A stretch of 31,986 nucleotides of DNA from Pseudomonadota bacterium (GTDB taxonomy: Bacteria; Pseudomonadota; Gammaproteobacteria; Xanthomonadales; Rhodanobacteraceae), in the NCBI GenBank assembly GCA_021777635.1, contig JAJYDI010000003.1:1-31986 (forward strand), given 5' to 3'. Both the position numbers and the translations under genes were made by a program. Positions 24,228 through 31,986 of this stretch are shown here, piece after piece (the first letter of the stretch is position 1; the number at the start of each line of letters is the position of its first letter). The notes beneath the pieces were generated by a model that made no database searches, was not told where the DNA came from, and was given only the letters and a program-made list of their open reading frames with translations.

Positions 24228-25715
24228 TCACTGATCTGGATCAGACGCGGCGCCGAACACCTGCGCCCACAGCGCATCGACGCGACGCTCGACGGCGGGG
24301 TCGGGGCGAATCGGGCGGCCCCAGGTGCGCGTGGTTTCGCCGGGCCACTTGTTGGTGGCATCGATGCCGAGCTTACCGCCCAGGTGGGGCTGCGGGCTGG
24401 CGAAGTCGAGATAGTCCACCGGCGTGTTCTCGCTGATCAGGCAGTCGCGCGCCGGGTCGACACGCGTCGACACCGCCCACAACACGTCATCCCAATTGCG
24501 CACGTCGATGTCGTCGTCGGTGATGATCACGAACTTGGTGTAGGTGAACTGGCGCAGATATGACCAAACCGCAAACATCATGCGCCGCGCGTGGCCCGGG
24601 TAGCGCTTGCGGATGCTGACGACGGCCAGCCGGTAGGAGCACGCCGCCGGCGGCAGATGGAAATCGACGACCTCGGGAAAGATCCGGCGCAGGATCGGGA
24701 CGAACAGGTCGTTCAGCGCCATCGCCAGCATCGACGGTTCGTCGTGCGGCGAGCGGCCCATCCAGCTGCCTTGGTAGATTGCGTTCTCGCGCCGGCAGAT
24801 GCGCTCGATGGTGAATACCGGAAAGCGGTCGACCGCGTTGTAGTAGCCGGTATGGTCGCCGAACGGACCTTCCAGCGCGGTGTCGCCGGGCAAGATGTGA
24901 CCCTCGAGCACGATCTCGGCGCTGGCCGGAAGATCCAACCCGGTCAGCCGGCTGCGTAGCACGTGCCCGCGCGCGCCACGCAACAGCCCGGCGAACTCGA
25001 ACTCCGACAGGGTGTCCGGCAGCGGCGCAACCGCCGCCAGCGTGGTTGCCGGATCAGTGCCGATCGCGACCGCGAGCGGAAACGGATCACGCGGGTGCAG
25101 TTCGCACCATTCGGCATAGTCCTGCGCACCGCCGCGATGTGCCAGCCATCGCATGATCACGCGGTTGCGGCCGATCACCTGCATGCGGTACACGCCGATG
25201 TTCTGGCGATCCAGCCGCTGGCTGCGCGTGATGACCAAACCGAGCGTGATCAGCGGGCCGGCATCCTCGGGCCAGCAGGTCTGGATCGGCAGTTCGCCAA
25301 GATCGACCTCGTCGCCCTGCCGGCAATCAGCGAGGAACGGCGCCGTGGCCACCGTGCGCGGTGCCACCAACGTCAGCTGGCCGTAGGCGGGCAGGGCCGA
25401 CACGGCCTCGCGCAGCGAGCCCGGCCAGCGCGGTTCCTTGAGCGCCGCGAGCAGTTCGCCCAGTTCGCGCATCGAGGCCACCGGCCGACGACCCAGCGCC
25501 GCCTGGATGCGCCCGGCGCTACCGAATACATTGCCGAGAAAACGGTGCCGGCTCGCTCCCGCCCGGTCGAACAGCAGGGCGGGGCCACCGTTGCGCTGCG
25601 TGCGCTGGCAGAACGCGGTGATTTCGAGATGCGGGTCCATCGGCACGGCGACACGGCGCAACTCGCCACAGGCCTCCAGCGCCTCAATGAACTCGCGCAG
25701 ATCGTGGTAACTCAT
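24228..25715 (-). CDS. ubiD: UbiD, 4-hydroxy-3-polyprenylbenzoate decarboxylase
   Basis: 495 residues (E. coli 497). Removes the carboxyl group of polyprenyl-4-hydroxybenzoate in ubiquinone synthesis, using prenylated FMN made by UbiX (not in the window) and a divalent metal. The start [21 protein letters not shown] is typical. N172 (QNIGVYRMQ), E238 (SEFEFAG) and D287 ([11 protein letters not shown]) correspond by offset to metal- and active-site N175, E241 and D290 of E. coli. [16 protein letters not shown] and [16 protein letters not shown] finish the signature. Further upstream starts are open but add non-conserved sequence. ubiU begins 58 bp downstream, so a ubiD-ubiU-ubiV transcript is likely. 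Confidence 0.95.
   Translation of the reverse strand: MSYHDLREFIEALEACGELRRVAVPMDPHLEITAFCQRTQRNGGPALLFDRAGASRHRFLGNVFGSAGRIQAALGRRPVASMRELGELLAALKEPRWPGSLREAVSALPAYGQLTLVAPRTVATAPFLADCRQGDEVDLGELPIQTCWPEDAGPLITLGLVITRSQRLDRQNIGVYRMQVIGRNRVIMRWLAHRGGAQDYAEWCELHPRDPFPLAVAIGTDPATTLAAVAPLPDTLSEFEFAGLLRGARGHVLRSRLTGLDLPASAEIVLEGHILPGDTALEGPFGDHTGYYNAVDRFPVFTIERICRRENAIYQGSWMGRSPHDEPSMLAMALNDLFVPILRRIFPEVVDFHLPPAACSYRLAVVSIRKRYPGHARRMMFAVWSYLRQFTYTKFVIITDDDIDVRNWDDVLWAVSTRVDPARDCLISENTPVDYLDFASPQPHLGGKLGIDATNKWPGETTRTWGRPIRPDPAVERRVDALWAQVFGAASDPDQ
24231..24244 (-). promoter_or_regulatory. FNR/ANR-like palindrome upstream of ubiU
   Basis: CTGAT-CTGG-ATCAG is symmetric in its arms and matches eight of ten fixed bases of the FNR consensus TTGAT-N4-ATCAA. 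It lies in the last codons of ubiD, so ubiUV could have its own anaerobic promoter inside the operon. A start site 41.5 bp downstream would fall near 24196 and leave a leader of about 27 nt. No good -10 element is seen there. E. coli ubiUV is known to be FNR-controlled. Confidence 0.5.
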
Positions 25716-25854
25716 GCCGGCTTCCATTGCGGATCCGGCGGCATCTTCCCCGGCACCCGCAGTCGCTGCCCTGTCCCAAGTCAAGCCGGCGCCTTTTGGC
25801 GGTGGCGACGCGGCGCTATCCTTGCCGGCTCGCCTGCAGCAGCCACCGTCGCCC

Positions 25855-28134
25855 ATGAATGCCATCCCCGCGCCGATCCCCGCCCGCCACAAGGGCTTCA
25901 ACCGCGCCGAGATCGTCGACCGGAATTTCATCGAGTTCGTGCTTGGGTGGCGCGGGCAAGCGCAACGCGAGCATGCCGCGGATGCGCAGGTACTGCCCGG
26001 CAGCGCGTTGGACGCGCAGGGCTTTCGCGAGTTGTTCGAGTCACAACTGATTAGCCGCCATCTCGACCTGATGGCGCGCGTGCTGCGGGTGCAAAACAAG
26101 GTCTTCTACACCATTGGTTCCAGCGGCCACGAAGGCAACGCCATGCTGGCGCGCCTCACGCGGCACACCGATCCAGCCTTCCTGCACTACCGCTCCGGCG
26201 CGTTCATGGCCGAGCGATTCCGCAAGCTGCCGGGTGATGATGGGCGAAATCCCGACCCGGTGATGGACTCGGCGCTGTCGTTCGCGGCCGGCAAGGACGA
26301 TCCGGCTTCCGGCGGCCGCCACAAAGTCTGGGGCAGCAAGCCGCTGTGGGTGCTGCCGCAGACCTCGACCATCGCCTCGCACCTGCCCAAGGCGCTCGGC
26401 ACCGCCATCGCCATCGAACAGGCACGACGCATCGGCCATGCATTGCCGGTGCCCGGCGACAGCATCGCGATCTGTTCGTTCGGCGACGCCTCGGCCAACC
26501 ACGCCACGGCGCAGACGGCTTTCAACGCCGCTGCCTGGACGGCTTACCAGAAGCTTCCGGCGCCAATTTTGTTCGTGTGCGAGGACAACGGCATCGGCAT
26601 CTCGGTGAAGACGCCGGCCGACTGGATCAGCGCCAGCTTCGGCGGACGCCGCGATCTCGACTACTTCCATGCTGACGGCCTTGACCTGGCCGCCGGCTAT
26701 GCCGACGTCGCGCGCGCCGTCGAGCACTGCCGGCGCACGCGGCGGCCGACCTTCCTGCACCTGCGCACCACGCGCGTGATGGGCCACGCCGGCACCGACT
26801 TCGAGATCGAATGGCGAAGCGTCGAGGAACTGGTGGCGGTGGAGGCCACCGATCCGCTGCTGCGCTCCGCGGCCATCGCGCTGGAGTCCGGCCTGTACAC
26901 GCCGGATGCGCTGCTCGAGAACTACGAGGCGATTCGCAAGCGCTGCTTCGCCGCCGCCGAAGAGGCCGACCGCCGGCCCAAGCTCACGACGCTGGCCGAG
27001 GTGATGGCGCCGCTAGCGCCGCACACGCCCAATGCCGTCGCCGCCGAGGCCGCGCGCGCGCCGGACGCTGCGCAGCGCGAGGCGGTGTTCGGCGGCGTCG
27101 ACAAGCTGCCCGAGAAACAGCCGCCGCGGCATCTGGCGATCCAGATCAACCAGGCGCTGCACGATCTGCTGATCAAGTACCCCGAGGCGCTGCTGTTCGG
27201 CGAGGACGTGGCTCAGAAGGGTGGCGTCTATACGGTCACCAAGGGTCTGCACAAGGCGTTCAGGAGCGCGCGCGTGTTCAACACCCTGCTCGATGAGACG
27301 ATGATCCTCGGGCTGGCTCAGGGTTACGCCAACATGGGCCTGCTGCCCATCCCCGAAATTCAGTACCTGGCGTATTTCCACAACGCCTGCGACCAAATCC
27401 GCGGCGAGGCTGCCAGTCTGCAGTTCTTCAGCAACGACCAGTACCGCAACCCGATGCTGCTGCGCATTGCCGGGCTCGGTTATCAGCGCGGCTTCGGCGG
27501 CCATTTCCACAACGACAATTCGATCACCGCACTGCGCGACATCCCCGGCCTGGTCGTTGGTTGCCCCACGCGCGGGGACGATGCCGCGCTGATGCTGCGC
27601 ACGCTGATGGCGCTGGCGCGGGTCGATGGGCGCGTGTGCGTGTTTCTCGAGCCGATCGCGCTGTACATGACCAAGGACTTGTATGCGCCCGGCGACGGCG
27701 AATGGCAGTTTGCCTATCCTGCGCTCGGCGAGGCCATGAGCCTGGGCGAGGGCCGTGTCTATGGCGATGGCGATGATCTGCTGATCATCACGTACGGCAA
27801 TGGCGTACCGATGAGTCTGCGCGCCGCGCGCGAACTCGAGAAAAAGCACAGCTGGAAGATCCGCGTGGTCGACCTGCGCTGGCTGGTGCCGCTGGATGCG
27901 TCATACGTTGCCGCACAGGCGAAAACGGCCCGGCGTATCGTGCTGGTCGACGAGGGCCGCCATAGCGCCAGCGTGGGCGAGGGCATTGTCACCGCACTGG
28001 TCGAGGCCGGGTTGGGCGCCACGCCGCTCAAGCGTGTGGTCGGTGCCGATACCTACACTCCGCTGGCAGCAGCGGCATTCCTGGTGCTGCCTGGCGAGGC
28101 TGACATCGTCGCTGCGGCGGAGGCTCTTGCCTGA
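25855..28134 (+). CDS. fused alpha-beta E1 component of a 2-oxoacid dehydrogenase (TPP enzyme)
   Basis: 759 residues. The alpha-type half (about 1-385) has [17 protein letters not shown] and the thiamine diphosphate motif as G210-D211-A212...D244-N245 (FGDASANH then CEDNGIGIS) where classical E1 has GDG...NN. The beta-type half (from about 425) runs [79 protein letters not shown] and LRWLVPLD. This order is that of branched-chain 2-oxoacid or related dehydrogenases with the subunits fused. The enzyme would decarboxylate a 2-oxoacid and transfer the acyl group to an E2 lipoyl domain; no E2 or E3 gene is nearby. ATG 25855 is the first start before conserved sequence; the gene diverges from ubiD across 139 bp. 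Confidence 0.87.
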   Translation: MNAIPAPIPARHKGFNRAEIVDRNFIEFVLGWRGQAQREHAADAQVLPGSALDAQGFRELFESQLISRHLDLMARVLRVQNKVFYTIGSSGHEGNAMLARLTRHTDPAFLHYRSGAFMAERFRKLPGDDGRNPDPVMDSALSFAAGKDDPASGGRHKVWGSKPLWVLPQTSTIASHLPKALGTAIAIEQARRIGHALPVPGDSIAICSFGDASANHATAQTAFNAAAWTAYQKLPAPILFVCEDNGIGISVKTPADWISASFGGRRDLDYFHADGLDLAAGYADVARAVEHCRRTRRPTFLHLRTTRVMGHAGTDFEIEWRSVEELVAVEATDPLLRSAAIALESGLYTPDALLENYEAIRKRCFAAAEEADRRPKLTTLAEVMAPLAPHTPNAVAAEAARAPDAAQREAVFGGVDKLPEKQPPRHLAIQINQALHDLLIKYPEALLFGEDVAQKGGVYTVTKGLHKAFRSARVFNTLLDETMILGLAQGYANMGLLPIPEIQYLAYFHNACDQIRGEAASLQFFSNDQYRNPMLLRIAGLGYQRGFGGHFHNDNSITALRDIPGLVVGCPTRGDDAALMLRTLMALARVDGRVCVFLEPIALYMTKDLYAPGDGEWQFAYPALGEAMSLGEGRVYGDGDDLLIITYGNGVPMSLRAARELEKKHSWKIRVVDLRWLVPLDASYVAAQAKTARRIVLVDEGRHSASVGEGIVTALVEAGLGATPLKRVVGADTYTPLAAAAFLVLPGEADIVAAAEALA

Positions 28135-28138
28135 ACGC

Positions 28139-29257
28139 TCAGCGGGGCACGCGATAGCCGCCGCGCACGCCGCCCGGACTGAGCGTCAGCTGCCAGAGCT
28201 GGTCGCGGCGCGCGCGGAACACTGCCGCCGAACTGGAAAGGTAGAAACGCCACATGCGCCTGAAGCGTTCGTCGTAGCGCGCCGCGAGTTGCGGCCAAGC
28301 CGCGTCGAAGTTGGCGCGCCATGCCATCAGCGTGCGGTCGTAGTCGGCACCGAAATTGTGCCAGTCCTCGATCACGAACAATCCCTCCAGGGCCGTCGCC
28401 AGCTGGCTGGCGGCGGGCACCATGGAGTTCGGGAAAATGTACCTCTCGATCCACGGGTCTGGGCGGCTGGGTTCCTCGTTGCTGCCGATGGTATGCAGCA
28501 AGCTGAGGCCGTCGGCGCGCAGGCAGCGCCGCACCGTCTCGAAGTAGGCGCGGTAGTTTCGGGCGCCGACGTGCTCGAACATGCCGATCGAGAAGATTGC
28601 GTCGAACGGTTCGTCGATCGCGCGGTAATCCTGCAGGCGGATCTCGACCGGCAGGCCCGCGCAGAGCGCACGCGCGAATTCGGCCTGTTCCTGCGACACG
28701 GTGATGCCGACACCTCTCACGCCGTGGTGTTCGGCGGCGAACTTCAGCGCCTCGCCCCAGCCGCAGCCGATATCGAGCACGCGCATACCCGGCTGCAGGC
28801 GCAGCTTGCGGCAAATAAGATCCAGCTTGGCTTCCTGCGCGGCATCGAGATCGTTGGCGTCCTTCCAATAGCCGCAGCTGTAGATCATGCGCCGGCCCAG
28901 CATTGCGCGGAACAGATCGTTGCCGAGGTCGTAATGGGTCTTGCCGATCGTCCAGGCACGTTCGCCGCGCTGCAGGTTGATGAAGCGCGCCTTGAGGTGC
29001 GCGAGCAGGGTGTCGAGTGTCTTCAGGTGATCGTCGAGATGCGCGCCGATGACCTTGAACAGGAATCCGTCGAGGTCGTCGGCATCCCAGCCGCCATCCA
29101 TGTAGGCCTCGCCGAAGCCGAGCGTGCCGTGCGCGAACACGCGTGCATACACCTGCGGGTCGTGCACGCGCAGATCGGTGGCCGCCTCCCCGCCGATGCG
29201 AATGCCTGCGTGCATCAGCAACTCGGCGGCGCGGGCGCGCAGTCCGTCCTCGCTCAC
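28139..29257 (-). CDS. cfa: cyclopropane-fatty-acyl-phospholipid synthase
   Basis: 372 residues (E. coli Cfa 382). Transfers a methylene group from S-adenosylmethionine to double bonds of membrane phospholipid acyl chains. The N-terminal lipid-binding domain ends near 90. KTHYDLGNDLFRAML and MIYSCGYW (C138) precede the SAM motif VLDIGCGWGE (160-169). GITVSQEQAEFA, FSIGMFEHVGARNYRAYF, DPWIERYIFPNSMVP and EDWHNFGADYDRTLMAW follow. Start GTG 29257 has GGAGG upstream and overlaps the stop of the DUF190 gene by 4 bp (GTGA), which implies translational coupling within the crcB operon. It converges on the E1 gene with 4 bp between stops. Confidence 0.94.
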   Translation of the reverse strand: MSEDGLRARAAELLMHAGIRIGGEAATDLRVHDPQVYARVFAHGTLGFGEAYMDGGWDADDLDGFLFKVIGAHLDDHLKTLDTLLAHLKARFINLQRGERAWTIGKTHYDLGNDLFRAMLGRRMIYSCGYWKDANDLDAAQEAKLDLICRKLRLQPGMRVLDIGCGWGEALKFAAEHHGVRGVGITVSQEQAEFARALCAGLPVEIRLQDYRAIDEPFDAIFSIGMFEHVGARNYRAYFETVRRCLRADGLSLLHTIGSNEEPSRPDPWIERYIFPNSMVPAASQLATALEGLFVIEDWHNFGADYDRTLMAWRANFDAAWPQLAARYDERFRRMWRFYLSSSAAVFRARRDQLWQLTLSPGGVRGGYRVPR

Positions 29258-29625
29258 CTCGCGCCTCCGGACTCGTGGGGTGGCGCGGCCTCCAGCACAC
29301 CGTAGGCGACTGGTGAGCGCGCGTAGACGAGCGCCGCGCCGGACGCGCGCAAGATCGCCAGCAGGCGTTCGGTTTCGGCCTCGCCAAGGATGAACTCGAC
29401 CTTCAGCGGCAGGTCTCCGGCCAGTTCGAAAAAGCTCTCCTCGTGCAGGATGCCGTGGCGCCCGAAACCGGCGATGGCACGGAACACCGAGCCGCCGGCG
29501 AGGCCTTCGCCCTTGGCTTGCTCGAGGATCCACTCGTAAAGCAGCATGCCGCGATGCTTGGCATTGGCGTGCATGAAAAATCGCAGATAGACGCCGGTGT
29601 GCATGATTTCGCGGGTGGCACTCAT
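29254..29625 (-). CDS. DUF190 family protein in fluoride-responsive operon
   Basis: 123 residues. The DUF190 family (PF02641) is often found next to crcB. Visible family features are MHTGVYLRFFMHANAKHRGMLLYEWILEQAKGEG-like text (YLRFF..., LYEWILEQAK), GGSVFRAIAGFGRHGILHEESFFELAGDLPLKVEFI-like core, and ETERLLAIL. The fold is predicted to resemble PII-type ferredoxin-like proteins, so it may sense a ligand or bind the CrcB channel; neither is shown. It starts 14 bp after crcB and its stop overlaps the cfa start by 4 bp. ATG 29625 has only GGGA upstream. Confidence 0.88.
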   Translation of the reverse strand: MSATREIMHTGVYLRFFMHANAKHRGMLLYEWILEQAKGEGLAGGSVFRAIAGFGRHGILHEESFFELAGDLPLKVEFILGEAETERLLAILRASGAALVYARSPVAYGVLEAAPPHESGGAR

Positions 29626-29639
29626 GGCGGCGTTCCCAT

Positions 29640-30026
29640 TCAAGCGCGCAGCAGCGCGCGGATCAAGGCGATGCCGGCGAGCGTCGCCGTCAGCGAGCCG
29701 GCGACATGCAGCAGCAAGTGGGCGGCGAACCAGGTGTACTGCTGTCGCAGAAGCAGGGTGCTGGCTTCGGCAGAAAAGGTCGAAAACGTGGTCAGGCCGC
29801 CGAGAAAGCCGGTAGTGATGAACAGTCGGATGTCCGGCGACAGCGCCTGGTAATGAGCGAATGCGCCCATCGCCAGCCCCATCAGCAGGCCGCCGCTCAG
29901 ATTGGCGGCCAGCGTGCCCAGCGGCACGGTCGGAAACAGCGGATTGAGCAAGACGCCCAGCCCCCAGCGCAGCCAGGCACCGAGCGCGGCGCCGACGCCG
30001 ACGGACAGGAATGCGGACGGACCCAT
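29640..30026 (-). CDS. crcB: CrcB/Fluc fluoride channel
   Basis: 128 residues with four hydrophobic helices, the normal Fluc size. Dimeric, dual-topology channel that exports fluoride from the cytoplasm. The N-terminal helix has GVGAALGAWLRWGL, helix 2 PLGTLAANLSGGLLMG, and the signature TTGFLGGLTTFSTFSAE contains the phenylalanines of the ion path and the sodium-site break. GAGGAGG lies upstream of ATG 30026. A fluoride riboswitch lies in the leader, 76 bp before the start, confirming the role. First gene of crcB-DUF190-cfa. Confidence 0.96.
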   Translation of the reverse strand: MGPSAFLSVGVGAALGAWLRWGLGVLLNPLFPTVPLGTLAANLSGGLLMGLAMGAFAHYQALSPDIRLFITTGFLGGLTTFSTFSAEASTLLLRQQYTWFAAHLLLHVAGSLTATLAGIALIRALLRA

Positions 30027-30077
30027 GGAGCCTCCTCTTGGATGCGGTCGAGGTGGACCGGCGCACGCGCGCGCAGG

Positions 30078-30107
30078 GCCTGCCCCGCCGTGACCGGGGG
30101 TGCAGGC
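30078..30107 (-). promoter_or_regulatory. candidate expression-platform hairpin of the fluoride riboswitch
   Basis: On the minus strand GCCTG (30107-30103) and CCCC (30100-30097) pair with GGGG (30086-30083) and CAGGC (30082-30078), with a 2-nt bulge and a 10-nt loop. The first arm is also the last bases of the aptamer, so folding of the aptamer and of this hairpin compete. No T-tract follows, so the mechanism may be Rho-dependent or translational. Confidence 0.5.
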
Positions 30108-30161
30108 ATCATCAGCCGGAAGGCGGTTTGCCCGTGACGGGCAGGAGGCATGCCATCTCCC
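30102..30161 (-). ncRNA. fluoride riboswitch (crcB motif)
   Basis: Read on the minus strand, GGGAGATGGCATGCCTCC (30161-30144) is the conserved 5' half, with P1/P2 pairing GGxGATGGCAT...CCTCC. After a GCCCGTCACGGGC stem-loop the conserved AACCGCC and GGCTGATGATGCCTGC (to 30102) complete the aptamer. These are the near-invariant elements of the crcB motif that binds fluoride through magnesium ions. The gene directly downstream is crcB, which independently supports the call. Confidence 0.93.
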
Positions 30162-30223
30162 TAGTGCAACCCTAGGGTAGGCGATGCACCCGGGTGTGCG
30201 TCAAGCCGAAAGCCGGGCCGGAC

Positions 30224-30457
30224 TCAGCCGGCATCAGGGCCCAGCAGCGCCTGCACCAGGGCCATGATCTCAGCCTGCGTGCCGGTGATGGAGAGCTGCT
30301 GCTCGCGGGGGAGGTCGGTGCCGATGGAGACGACGTAGCCGGCGCCAAGATCGTTGCCCTCCTCATCCAGACGCGGGTAACTCTCCACCTTGCCCACATA
30401 GGCAATGCGATTGGCATCAATGGAGCGGCCGTCGGGTAGCTTGATCCAGCGCTGCAT
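30224..30457 (-). CDS. small protein of unknown function
   Basis: 77 residues, soluble and acidic, starting MQRWIKLPDGRSIDANRIAYVGK with GAGGA ten bases before the ATG. It has a central strand-rich part (YVVSIGTDLPREQQLSITGT) and a terminal helix (QAEIMALVQALLG). I do not recognise the family. It lies on the same strand as, and upstream of, the fluoride riboswitch, but the gap and the riboswitch suggest separate transcription. TAGACT (30492-30487) could be a -10 element. It appears real from its codon use, start site and ribosome binding site. Confidence 0.6.
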   Translation of the reverse strand: MQRWIKLPDGRSIDANRIAYVGKVESYPRLDEEGNDLGAGYVVSIGTDLPREQQLSITGTQAEIMALVQALLGPDAG

Positions 30458-30687
30458 GGGCGGGTCCTCGTGGGCGCGATGGGGGCAGTCTAGTGGCGTG
30501 TCCCGGAAATACCCATCCATCAGTCCTGCGCCTATCAGCGCGCGGCCGCGCTGCGCCGGGTCGCCGTGGAAGAGCGATGTCGCCTCGTCGCGACTGAATC
30601 AGGCGGCGAAACCCGGCGGGAAGCGCCGGCGCCCACTTCCCTGACGTCACGCGGGACGCAGGTGCGGATCCGGTCCGCGGCGCGGGC

Positions 30688-31167
30688 TCAGGCCGGCAAC
30701 AATCCGCGCGCGACGAGCAGCGCACGGGCTTCCGCGGCGTCGCTCTCGAACCAGGCGCGCGCCGAGCCCAGACGGAACGAATAGCCCCAGGCATCCATGT
30801 CGGCCATCAGGCGTTCGCGGCCGACGCCAGGCAGCGCGTCCGCGAGGACGATCTGCAAATAGCAGGTGGCGTCCTCCTCCTCGATCGAGTCGGTGGCGTC
30901 GGTATGCACCGCGGCACGCCGGTCCGGTGGCAGCACCAGCAGATGGCAGGCCTCGTGCAGCAGCGAGTGCACTGGTGTGTCCATGCGCGCATGCACGCGG
31001 TGGCCGATCACCCCTGCCTCGTCGTCGCCCCAGTAGCTGCCGGGGATCGGTGCACCGTCGGGCGCAGGGATCAGTTCGAGGCCGTGGCGCGCAAGCAGGG
31101 CGGTCGCGTCGGCAAGGCCGATGTCGGCGAGGCGCAGAACATCGGCGGCGGGCGGTGCGGAGGGCAT
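30688..31167 (-). CDS. small HExxH-motif protein, putative zinc metallopeptidase
   Basis: 159 residues from ATG 31167, or 171 from GTG 31203; neither has a good ribosome binding site. HSLLHEACHLLVLP carries a zincin HExxH motif (H71, E72, H75). About 25 residues later comes DSIEEEDATCYLQIVLAD, where a glutamate could be the third zinc ligand, as in ImmA/IrrE-like or other gluzincin-like small proteases. There is no signal peptide or membrane helix, so it should be cytoplasmic. It lies 75 bp downstream of minE on the same strand and might be transcribed with the min operon. The substrate is unknown; I do not recognise a named family. Confidence 0.65.
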   Translation of the reverse strand: MPSAPPAADVLRLADIGLADATALLARHGLELIPAPDGAPIPGSYWGDDEAGVIGHRVHARMDTPVHSLLHEACHLLVLPPDRRAAVHTDATDSIEEEDATCYLQIVLADALPGVGRERLMADMDAWGYSFRLGSARAWFESDAAEARALLVARGLLPA

Positions 31168-31242
31168 TTGGTATGCGGATACTGCAATGAATCGGCGTTG
31201 CACTCCGGCAGCAGATGCTTCTTGTTGTCCCCGGGACGCTTC

Positions 31243-31506
31243 CTACTCTCCGCCCTTGCCCTCGGGCAGGGCCACCGACAGCTCGAGCACGTCATGCTCG
31301 CCGTCGCGTTCAAGGTGGATGTCGATGGCATCGAGATCGACGTGGACGTACTTGCGGATCACCGCAAGCAGATCGTTGCGCAGCAGCGGCAGGTAGTCGG
31401 GGCTGCCACGATGGGCTCGCGCCTGCGCGACGATGATGCGCAGGCGCTCCTTGGCCATGGCTGCGGGCGGTTCGCGGCGGTTGCGCAGAAAATCGAGGAT
31501 ACCCAT
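31243..31506 (-). CDS. minE: cell division topological specificity factor MinE
   Basis: 87 residues (E. coli 88). MinE drives pole-to-pole oscillation of MinD and so places the division septum at mid-cell. The N-terminal membrane-binding and anti-MinCD region is [28 protein letters not shown]; the topological specificity domain follows with [20 protein letters not shown] and the beta strand [12 protein letters not shown]. It starts 7 bp after the minD stop, the usual minC-minD-minE order. Confidence 0.96.
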   Translation of the reverse strand: MGILDFLRNRREPPAAMAKERLRIIVAQARAHRGSPDYLPLLRNDLLAVIRKYVHVDLDAIDIHLERDGEHDVLELSVALPEGKGGE

Positions 31507-31513
31507 GGTGGCG

Positions 31514-31986
31514 TCAGCCTCCGAACACGCGCTTGAGGAATCCCTTCTTCGGCGCGTCCAGGAAGCGGATCGGCCGCGCTTCGCCCAGCAGTCGCGCCAC
31601 CGTGTCCGTGTATGCCTGGCCGGCGTTGGAGGACTCGTCGAGGATCACCGGCACGCCGGTGTTGGAAGCGGTGAGGACGCCATCGGATTCCGGGATCACG
31701 CCGACCACCGGGATGCCGAGCAACTCCTCGACGTCCTGCAGGCTGAGCATTTCGCCGGCTTCCACGCGCGCCGGGTGGTATCGCGTCAGCAGAAGATGCC
31801 CCGGCACGCCGCCCTCGCCGCGCTCGCTGCGACGGGTCTTGCTCGCCAGCAGGCCAAGAATGCGGTCGGAATCGCGCACGCTGGACACTTCGGGATTGAC
31901 CACCACCACCGCGCGATCGGCGAAGTACATCGCCAGATGCGCGCCCTTCTCGATGCCGGCCGGCGAGTCGCAGATCACATAGTCGA
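31514..31986 (-). CDS. minD: septum site-determining ATPase MinD, C-terminal part
   Basis: The gene's 5' part lies beyond the right edge; about 157 residues are visible. MinD is a membrane-bound ATPase that recruits MinC to block division at the poles. The visible part starts in [23 protein letters not shown] (Walker B region) and contains [45 protein letters not shown] and [14 protein letters not shown]. The C-terminal amphipathic membrane-targeting helix is [11 protein letters not shown]. These match E. coli MinD closely. Confidence 0.96.
   Translation of the reverse strand, partial: DYVICDSPAGIEKGAHLAMYFADRAVVVVNPEVSSVRDSDRILGLLASKTRRSERGEGGVPGHLLLTRYHPARVEAGEMLSLQDVEELLGIPVVGVIPESDGVLTASNTGVPVILDESSNAGQAYTDTVARLLGEARPIRFLDAPKKGFLKRVFGG

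Noticed and set aside
25714..25854. 47-codon N-terminal extension of the E1 frame and extension of ubiD to 26099
   Set aside because: Both run through the divergent promoter region with low-complexity residues. The conserved starts are at 25855 and 25715.
30458..30687. Possible small genes in the 230-bp gap before the HExxH gene
   Set aside because: Frames on both strands are short, arginine-rich and without ribosome binding sites. Apart from a weak -10-like TAGACT I see nothing in the gap.

Overview
The window is GC-rich chromosomal DNA with densely packed housekeeping genes on both strands. Gene content and protein resemblance point to a gammaproteobacterium of the Lysobacterales (Xanthomonadales), perhaps Rhodanobacteraceae-like: divergent rne/rluC, a fused E1 alpha-beta 2-oxoacid dehydrogenase, a short-form NAD kinase, tandem RND pump subunits, and ubiT/ubiU/ubiV. 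This placement is inference; no rRNA or species marker is present. I saw no tRNA, rRNA, CRISPR array, prophage or insertion sequence.

Layout. 1-501: 3' end of a MoeB/ThiF/HesA adenylyltransferase, facing rne (541-3492) across a 12-bp hairpin. rne and rluC diverge from a 339-bp region that holds a strong hairpin. 4776-6621: a degenerate CPBP-type membrane protein and phhB. nfuA (6715-7326) diverges from phhB over an IscR-like site. 7387-8107: two tandem monoheme c-type cytochromes with a recognisable promoter and a shared terminator. 8510-15992: an RND efflux operon of one lipoprotein adaptor and two different inner-membrane pump subunits, joined by 4-bp overlaps, behind a palindrome-rich operator region. 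16035-20794: dapE, nadK, a 5'-nucleotidase, glutaryl-CoA dehydrogenase and a secreted pilin-like protein.

20887-25715 is the most interesting region: an oxygen-independent ubiquinone synthesis locus. A gene encoding a chorismate mutase domain fused to UbiT faces ubiD-ubiU-ubiV across a 472-bp repeat-rich spacer. FNR-type palindromes lie upstream of ubiU and of the ubiT fusion. All the main catalytic residues of an AroQ chorismate mutase are present. Other U32-family hydroxylases related to UbiU/UbiV depend on prephenate, so the fusion suggests that prephenate, the mutase product, is made at the site where UbiU-UbiV use it.

25855-28134 encodes the fused E1 dehydrogenase. It converges on an operon read from the minus strand: a fluoride (crcB-motif) riboswitch, crcB, a DUF190 gene and a cyclopropane fatty acid synthase. 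Past a small unknown gene and a small HExxH protein, the window ends in minE and the 3' part of minD.

All assignments come from reading motifs and remembered family sequences; no database search was run.
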